This document shows positions 60,479 to 64,000 of a stretch of DNA of 64,000 nucleotides, piece after piece. Origin of the DNA: Desmodesmus armatus. Taxonomy: Eukaryota; Chlorophyta; Chlorophyceae; Sphaeropleales; Scenedesmaceae. The notes under the pieces are model-generated. The model ran no database searches. It was given only the letters and a program-made list of their open reading frames with translations, and was not told the DNA's origin. A program made the position numbers and the translations under genes. The stretch lies in the NCBI GenBank assembly GCA_007449985.2, contig VIIQ02000085.1:248001-312000 (forward strand). The letters are read 5' to 3'. Each line of letters starts with the position of its first letter. Position 1 is the first letter of the stretch.

Positions 60479-63400
60479 TCAAGCCTGGCTCCTTTGCTGC
60501 TGTTCATGTTCTGGCTCCCCATACTTTCCCCCCAGCCATGCATCCAGCTGCTCCAAGCACTGAGGCATGTCCTTGCGCCCCAAACTGATCCTGCAGTGCA
60601 CAAATAATGACCGTCATTCATTTGGCATTCAGTTTGAATCCTTTGTGGTATTGAAGGACACCAAACACACAACATGTTGACTCTGAGCACATTGTCCCAG
60701 GGTTGCATGTGTGCATCCTCAGGAGTTGATGCAAATGGTTTGCAATTGAGCGCCATGCTGCCGAGAGCTGCAAATTCAACTTGTGGCAGTGGAAGAAGAG
60801 CTTGGCAGCTGAATGATGGTGCGCTTTTTGAATGCGGCTTCGCAGCGACACGCTCATCACCTGAAGTGGCCACGTTTTGTGCTGGCCTGGTGGTCGTACA
60901 CACTGGCAGGCAGCAGCAGCACACCACAACCCTGCACAACCTCCTTGCACCAAGCCTCAATGTTGGCACCAGCCTTCAGACGGGGGAAGGCAAGAGGACC
61001 ACCCTGCAAGCCGCACAGGACAACCGGCGCAGAATTGTGGTTGCAGTAACTCCACCGCCCCCCCCCTTTTGTGCGCTTGCAACAGGGGTGTTACTGGTGT
61101 TGTCGCAAATTGCAGCCCCCCGCCAAGCCTTGGTTGTGAGGAGCGTCGGATACATCCTGAGGATGAGACTGAGGCTCCTAAGAAACAAGATCAGGGCCAG
61201 CAAAATAGATTGACGGTGCCCCCTTGCTGCCAGCACAACAGACATCTCGGTGGCACCCAGCAAGCACTGTGTCTCTATGCACGCAGCACGCACCTGCGGA
61301 GTGTGGAAGTCAAAGATGGCCTGCCAACGGGAAAAGAAGCCATTTGCAACGTCCAGGTTTGTGCTGATGATATCTCTGCAGCGCTGCGTCAGCAGTGGTG
61401 TGGCCCGCACAGCTGCCAGGCCCAACACCTGCAGCACCAACCACATGCAGAGGGCAGCAGGAGCAGGGGCGGGTGCATCTGAGAAGCCTATACTGATGTT
61501 GGTCTAGTTGGATGCTCAAGAGCAAGGGGGTGTGTAGGTAGATTTTATTTAATTTGAGGCTCAGCATTGGACTGTTGGCACAAAGGTACGATGGCACTGA
61601 GGCATGCAAAGCATGCCTGCTGACCCACAATGGCTTGACATGTTGGCACTACATGTGACGGCAGTGGTACCCATCAGGGGGCGTCGACAAGTTGTGTATG
61701 CTCGTGCCAACTCAGGACGGCAGCGCAGCAGTGCCAGAGACATGGGCATGCCTGCACTGCTGTTGTACTTTGTGGCGTAGCTGACAATGTTGTGGGATAA
61801 TGCAGGATCTTTATCTGTTGACTCACCTCGCTGGGTGCAGGTGTGCAGATGGTTGTGTAATCCTTCTGGGCCAACACCTGCAGCATACATACAAACATGC
61901 ACAGCACAGCACACTACCTTGGTGTTGGCCCTGCAGACTTCAGGCACAGCAACAGATAGCTGAAAAGACGGCTAGGGCAGGTAACAACAGTGCGATACAG
62001 GGACTGGTAGCTTCCGTGACACAAGGTGTTTGAGAACTGCCCTTGACAGGAAGGTACCGTGCAGCTGCTCTGCGGTTATGCCGCACAATCCTGGGGATAG
62101 TATCACCAGCCCTTCAAAGCAGCATGCTGCCAGCAGCAGCAGCTACAGCATGCCAGAGGCTTGGCATCCGGTGAGAGACAGAGTGCTTGCCCTGTGCATG
62201 TTGCCCCTGCCCCTCAAAACCTGCAGTTACACCTCCAGCATCAAGTGCCTGCACCCCCTAAACCCCGCTGTCGCACCTCTTCCACCAGCTGCTTGTCCTT
62301 GCATGCCACCCAGCCTAGCCGCAGGCCGGGCAGGCCCCAGGACTTGCTGAGCCCACACAGGGTGACTGCCTTGGGGTACAGGTCAGCACCAGACGGCAGG
62401 CGGCTGGCTGCATCCAACTCTGCAGAAACAGCAGCAGCAGTAGTAAGGACAGCAGCCATGCACATCGCTGCAGTTGATACCTGACTGGTTGCAGGTATGC
62501 TCTGCTGATCTATACCCCAAGAAGCAAATTGAAACAAATACCGTCCGCAAGCATGAGAACTAACATTCTTGGCTGGGGTACAGCAGTGCTTCAGTCAACA
62601 TGGGAGCTTTGAAGGAGGGTGGGCAATGTATGCCAAGTAGGGTGAAGAGGTATGATCACAAAGGTGAAATATCTAGAGATCTGCACACCTGAGAACTTGT
62701 ACATTTCATCAGAGAACAGCCATGCTCCTGCAGCTTCACAGGCTGACACCAGCTGCTGCCAATCCTGCTTTGCCAGCATGGTGCCTGTAGGGTTGTGCGG
62801 GAAGTTGGCAACAACCAGCTGCACTCCCTGCTGGATGAGGGGCTGCAGGACACAGCACAGCACAGCACAGCACAGCACAACGACAGCACAGCACAGCACA
62901 ACGACAGCACAGCAGCATTGGCAGATGCGGAGGGTGTCAGCTCTTGTGTAAGAATCACCTGATGCTCAGCAACACCTTGCATCTGCTGACCAAGCCCAGC
63001 AACACCTTGTGCTGACAGTACAGAACGCTGCTTCAGGGCAGTTGCTGTGGCGCTGCGGCATCATGCTGATCCTAAACCCTACACCATCAGCATGCCAATG
63101 CGCCATCAAGCAAAGTGGGCATCCCACAGATGATGAACCACACCATGCTGCAACATACTTTCTTATTGCAAAATCCCTTGCCTGTTGCAACAGCTACGCC
63201 CTGCTGCAGCACACAGCCAACCACCAGCACATCCTGCCCCCTATGAATCAAAGACGTCATGCAGACAACTGGCAATACATTGATCAATACAGGGCACACA
63301 GTGCACATGCCTGCACCGCAGGGTTTGTTTCAAGGCTTCTCGACCTAAACCCTAGCCCTTCATGCATATCAACGCAAAACTCTTCCCCATGCACCCGCCA

Positions 63401-64000
63401 CCTGAGCCACCCACCAGCACATCCTGCACCCTGTACTCCACGCTGCCGTCGTCACCCAGGCGAGGCTCCCAGAACTGCACGTCACAACCGTTTGCGGCTG
63501 CCAGCTCGTACAGTGACTGGTAGGAGGGAGCCATGGCTACCACACGGCAGCCGGGGGTCAGTAGGGCCTTCATGGTGAGGTATACCCCTGTGGAGTAAGC
63601 GCGGAGGTGTGTGTACAGGAGGTGTTGTGGAGTTGCTCACACAAATGGTAAGGGACAAAGAAGTTGCTTGTGCTCCTGACTGCTACTGAACCATACGCTG
63701 CGGTACGTCAATGGTGTCAAGGGGTGCCCAGCACTGCACTGCTGTGTATGGTGTTCAGCTTGGGTGAAGTCACCCAGCCATTGCGTTGCAGCATCTACAA
63801 AACAGGTCAGATGCCTCACCTTCCTCAGGCACGCACACCACCACCTGCTCTGGTGTGATGCTGGCATACAGCTTGGCTATCTCCTGCCGCAGCTCCTGCA
63901 TTGGCAGAACCACACATGGAACTGCTTGCATGTGACTGACATGTTTGCTACACATGCATCCTCTATGCCAAACACACCCAGGTTCAGCGTGCAAGGAAAG
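60479..64000 (-). CDS. PLP-dependent aminotransferase, class I/II, N-terminus off the window
   Basis: Fold-type I aminotransferase, substrate not determinable. Exons in coding order: (further exons beyond 64000), 63820-63895, 63415-63587, 62689-62842, 62277-62419, 61827-61877, 61294-61428, 60861-61003, 60479-60590; all phases agree. Blocks in order: LYASITPEQVVVCVPEEG, YLTMKALLTPGCRVVAMAPS, VVANFPHNPTGTML (substrate/PLP loop), WLFSDEMYKF (Asp and Tyr contacting PLP), LCGLSKSWGLPGLRLGW (Schiff-base Lys and the Arg phosphate contact), TTICTPAPSE, CGVLLLPASVYDHQ, RGHFRISLGRKDM. A CTGTG pentamer tract borders the 3' splice site of exon 62689-62842. The closest resemblance is to aspartate-aminotransferase-fold enzymes rather than alanine aminotransferases. 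Confidence 0.88.
62845..62915 (-). repeat. (CTGTG)n pentamer tract at a 3' splice site
   Basis: Read on the gene strand, about eleven CTGTG units broken by two TCGTTG interruptions end right at the ctgcag acceptor of the aminotransferase exon at 62842. Confidence 0.9.

Overview
The window is nuclear DNA of a green alga, most likely a core chlorophyte. The evidence is intron-rich genes (about 4 to 12 exons each, GT-AG introns), two ciliary genes, a plant-type secreted xylose isomerase, a chalcone-isomerase-fold protein of the plastid type, and very many CAG/CTG repeats that give Gln, Ala and Ser runs in proteins. A Scenedesmus-like (Sphaeropleales) origin is a guess from style only. No bacterial, organellar or viral block was seen. 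All gene models were joined by hand from protein similarity, splice consensus and codon phase; exon ends are predictions.

Layout, left to right: CFAP52-like WD40 axonemal protein (-, 3' end cut by the window edge); PUS7 tRNA/mRNA pseudouridine synthase (+); ribosomal protein uS7/RPS5 (-); SPEF1-like calponin-homology microtubule protein (-); F-box/LRR protein (+); Ser-rich low-complexity protein (-); proteasome beta-7 subunit PSMB4 (+); an unrecognised secreted protein (-); a plastid-targeted tyrosine-phosphatase-like protein (+); xylose isomerase with an ER signal (-); chalcone isomerase-like protein (+); GH79 heparanase-like glycosidase (+); a small unrecognised gene (+); a PLP aminotransferase (-, 5' end cut by the edge). 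Most neighbours are divergent or convergent, with 0.4 to 0.6 kb shared promoter gaps (CFAP52/PUS7, SPEF1/F-box, Ser-rich/PSMB4, secreted/phosphatase, xylose isomerase/CHI-like). The two ciliary genes lie within 18 kb of each other. Otherwise the genes are housekeeping genes without an obvious shared pathway.

The most unusual signal is structural. In at least six genes the intron next to an exon contains tandem copies of that exon's own splice boundary plus adjoining intron: 7 extra copies in the CHI-like gene, 6 plus 2 in xylose isomerase, and further cases in the phosphatase, PSMB4, PUS7 and GH79 genes. Introns here seem to grow by duplication anchored on splice sites. Other notable points are short retroelement-like insertions with 12-bp target duplications, two long hairpins, CTG tracts abutting 3' splice sites, and five places where one base seems to be missing from or beside a short G/C run. 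In four of those five, codon phase across the flanking introns works only if the base is restored, which points to sequence error rather than pseudogenes.
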